This document shows, piece by piece, positions 62,299 to 64,000 of a DNA stretch of 64,000 nucleotides. Each line of letters opens with the position of its first letter. The stretch's first letter is position 1. Origin of the DNA: Candidatus Obscuribacter sp. (GTDB lineage Bacteria; Cyanobacteriota; Vampirovibrionia; Obscuribacterales; Obscuribacteraceae); contig JADJQZ010000001.1 of the NCBI GenBank assembly GCA_016712465.1, positions 3,162,001-3,226,000 of the forward strand, written 5' to 3'. Position numbers and translations under genes: made by a program. A model generated the notes under the pieces. It saw nothing but the letters and a program-made list of their open reading frames with translations, ran no database searches and was not told where the DNA came from.

Positions 62299-62928
62299 AT
62301 GAAAAAGCAACTGGACTTAAGAGGACTGACCTGCCCGGAGCCGGTCTTGAAGACCAAGAAAGTTGTGGATCAAGCCGACGTCAAGGAAGTGGAAGCGCTG
62401 GTGGACTCGGAAGTGAGCGTGCAGAATCTGGCCAGGCTGGCTCGCTCCCAGAACCTGCACTTTCAGAGCAGCAGAGAGAACGGTCATCACAAGGTGCTCA
62501 TCTCCAAAGATCAGACCGGAACTGTCCAAACCCAAAGTGAGAAGGTTGCGACTGCTACCAGGGATGGTGCAGGCGGCACCATTATTTTCATCAGCAAGGA
62601 TAGTTTCGGACAGGGAAATAGCACCAGCCCAGAAAAGGATCATGACTTCAGCTTGAATCTACTCAACGTCTTTCTTCAAACCGTGCACCAGAGCGGTCAT
62701 GAAGTAAGAGCCGTGCTTCTTGCCAATAGCGGCGTCAAGCTCATGGACCCCCAGAGCCCGCACCAGCAAGTGCTAAGCGACCTGGCCCGGGGAGGGGTAG
62801 AGGTTCTGGCCTGTGGCTTGTGCCTGGATTATTACGGACTGAAAGAGAAAGTGAAAACTGAACAGATCACTAATATGTTCGCCATTTGCGAATATCTCTT
62901 TGCCGCCGACAAAGTTCTCAGCCCCTGA
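62299..62928 (+). CDS. yedF: YedF-type selenium metabolism protein (TusA + DsrE-like)
   Basis: The 209-residue product joins an N-terminal TusA/SirA domain (1-72; LTCPEPVL, Cys12 in the CPxP motif) to a C-terminal DsrE-like domain (about 95-209; IIFISKDSFGQG, LEN-like VKLMDP and CGLCLDYYGL). It is the form found beside selD in many genomes and is thought to handle selenium or sulfur donors. AGGA lies eight bases before the ATG. The gene follows selD by 34 bases. Confidence 0.92.
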   Translation: MKKQLDLRGLTCPEPVLKTKKVVDQADVKEVEALVDSEVSVQNLARLARSQNLHFQSSRENGHHKVLISKDQTGTVQTQSEKVATATRDGAGGTIIFISKDSFGQGNSTSPEKDHDFSLNLLNVFLQTVHQSGHEVRAVLLANSGVKLMDPQSPHQQVLSDLARGGVEVLACGLCLDYYGLKEKVKTEQITNMFAICEYLFAADKVLSP

Positions 62929-62939
62929 GGTTCATAAAC

Positions 62940-63080
62940 TTAAGGGTCGAATTGAGCAAAGTCGCTTTTGAAGACCTTAAATAAAACAGCCGTCACCGTA
63001 ATCCCGGTCACTACCAGGGAAATAACGGCAAACAGTGCCATCTCGTGGAAAAGGCCGAATATGTTTTGTATGGCTTCCAT
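62940..63080 (-). CDS. Very small single-pass membrane protein
   Basis: The 46-residue product from ATG 63080 (MEAIQNIFGLFHEM) has one hydrophobic helix (about 12-36) and a short basic-acidic tail (KVFKSDFAQFDP). A weak AGG lies about ten bases upstream. The longer 74-residue frame starts within non-coding sequence. Unrecognised; the stop is 11 bases from that of yedF on the other strand. Confidence 0.4.
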   Translation of the reverse strand: MEAIQNIFGLFHEMALFAVISLVVTGITVTAVLFKVFKSDFAQFDP

Positions 63081-63224
63081 GGCAGATACCTGAATTTTCG
63101 CGAAATTTAACTCAAATGAGTTTAGGGGAGAGTTGCAGGTTAGCACCTTCCGGCACATTTTCAAGGCCGGTATATACGTATTTGAAGCTCCCCGGGGGAA
63201 AATCAGGCATTTTTGTATTACAGA

Positions 63225-64000
63225 CTACCTTTTGTTCAAGAGTTCAGCCACTTCGGCACAATTCGGCAGACCGGCCGAAGCACTGACCGTGCGAGTAGCC
63301 AGAGCTCCGGTGGCATTGGCAAAGACAGCCACCTGATCCCAGTCCAACTCCAGTATGTCGGCCGGACGCACGGTGGTATCGGCTGGTGCCTTCTGCGCCT
63401 GGGCCTGCATCTTGGCCGGTAAAAGCACCGAGTGCCGCCTGGGCCCGTCAGGAAGAGCCAGGAGCTTTTGATAATTGTCGGACAATTGATAAAGTACGGC
63501 GGCCACGTAAGCATCACCGGCACCAACACCGGCCAGCGACTTCACCCTGAGCGGTTCGTAATACTTCTCTTTCTGGTCGGTGACAACAATGGAACCATGG
63601 GCGCCAAGGGTGCACAAAACCACATGAGCCCCGGTCTGGTTCATCAGGTCGCGACTATAAGAGAGGAGAATATCCAGATGGCCGGGCTTGGTGGGAGACT
63701 TGGCCAGGTCGGCCGGCGGTACTTCATGTTTGCTTCTGCCGAGCCAATAAATAAGTTCAGGTAGATTGACCTTGATCATATGAGAGAGGGACATGGCTTC
63801 TTTGGTCAACTTTCTGGCCAGCTCGCCCTCACCGTATGGAAAGCCGGCATCGAAGGAAATCAGGAGACCCAGCTCCCTGGCCCGGCGCATTGCCGCAATA
63901 ACAAAGTGGCTGCGCGGTTCTACGGTCAGTGAAATGCCTGTAGCATGCAAGGCAAAAGCCCCTTCAAACATATCCGGTGAGAGTTCCTTCACGGTAAGTT
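63225..64000 (-). CDS. PfkB-family sugar kinase, N-terminus beyond the window
   Basis: The last 258 residues or so are present, and the frame stays open to the window edge. It is a ribokinase/PfkB-type kinase: VNLPELIYWLGRS in the middle, VLCTLGAHGSIV, and the signature 2 loop AGVGAGDAYVAAVL with the catalytic Asp. A Gln/Ala/Lys insert (about 195-215 of the fragment) is unusual. The substrate could be fructose, 2-keto-3-deoxygluconate or another sugar. No terminator is clear in the 144 bases up to the small gene at 63080. Confidence 0.85.
   Translation of the reverse strand, partial: LTVKELSPDMFEGAFALHATGISLTVEPRSHFVIAAMRRARELGLLISFDAGFPYGEGELARKLTKEAMSLSHMIKVNLPELIYWLGRSKHEVPPADLAKSPTKPGHLDILLSYSRDLMNQTGAHVVLCTLGAHGSIVVTDQKEKYYEPLRVKSLAGVGAGDAYVAAVLYQLSDNYQKLLALPDGPRRHSVLLPAKMQAQAQKAPADTTVRPADILELDWDQVAVFANATGALATRTVSASAGLPNCAEVAELLNKR

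Noticed and set aside
1..64000. CRISPR array, insertion sequence or prophage
   Set aside because: No evenly spaced repeats, transposase frames with ends, integrase or attachment sites were seen. The HTH tail at 44 kb and the lysozyme gene at 35 kb are isolated.

Overview
The window is a chromosomal stretch of moderate GC, densely coded on both strands. It holds about 55 genes and no rRNA, tRNA, insertion sequence or CRISPR array that I can see. The mix suggests a non-photosynthetic relative of cyanobacteria, such as Vampirovibrionia/'Melainabacteria' (Obscuribacterales-like). The reasons are zwf with opcA, a FecR-like/TPR-CHAT/DUF4384/zinc-ribbon-kinase repertoire, a cell-envelope glycan cluster, and many TTG and GTG starts. 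That assignment is inference; no marker gene here proves it.

Layout. (1) 0-15 kb: a signalling and protease island. It has a repeat-rich secreted protein, a secreted TPR-CHAT (caspase-like) protein behind a FecR-like protein, a zinc-ribbon Ser/Thr kinase with a zinc-ribbon membrane partner, two unrecognised helical proteins, a sigma-like protein fused to three helix-hairpin-helix units, a trypsin-like protease fused across the membrane to DUF4384, and a second DUF4384 protein. (2) 15-18 kb: a Tat-exported Fe/Mn superoxide dismutase and an ACT-malic enzyme. (3) 18-21.6 kb: CDP-3,6-dideoxyhexose genes (reductase, epimerase-like cupin, rfbF, rfbH). (4) 21.5-35 kb: a divergent chemosensory cluster (TPR protein, HPt, PAS-REC-pseudoHPt, CheW, CheR-TPR facing PAS-REC-pseudoHPt, CheA, CheB, CheY-like, MCP) without flagellar genes. 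(5) 35-41 kb: a phage-tail-type lysozyme, membrane and secreted proteins of unknown function, a trypsin-like protease and a TPR protein. (6) 41-48.9 kb: a lone CheW, a DprE1-like FAD oxidase, a GT2 glycosyltransferase, two multi-TM GT-C-like proteins (one with a transposase-type HTH tail) and a WecA/MraY-family gene broken by a frameshift, all downstream of glyA. (7) 50-56 kb: recO and the oxidative pentose phosphate operon zwf-opcA-pgl-gnd. (8) 56-64 kb: a second FAD oxidase, a CPBP protease, small membrane proteins, an RHH regulator, selD-yedF, and the edge of a PfkB kinase.

How the genes work together. Regions 3 and 6 probably supply and transfer surface sugars. Region 7 makes NADPH and pentose phosphates. 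Region 4 is a complete CheA/W/R/B/Y phosphorelay whose output is probably not flagellar. Region 1 combines FecR-like, CHAT, DUF4384, trypsin and Ser/Thr kinase modules that recur together in bacteria and looks like the best candidate for an undescribed envelope-linked signalling or proteolytic system.
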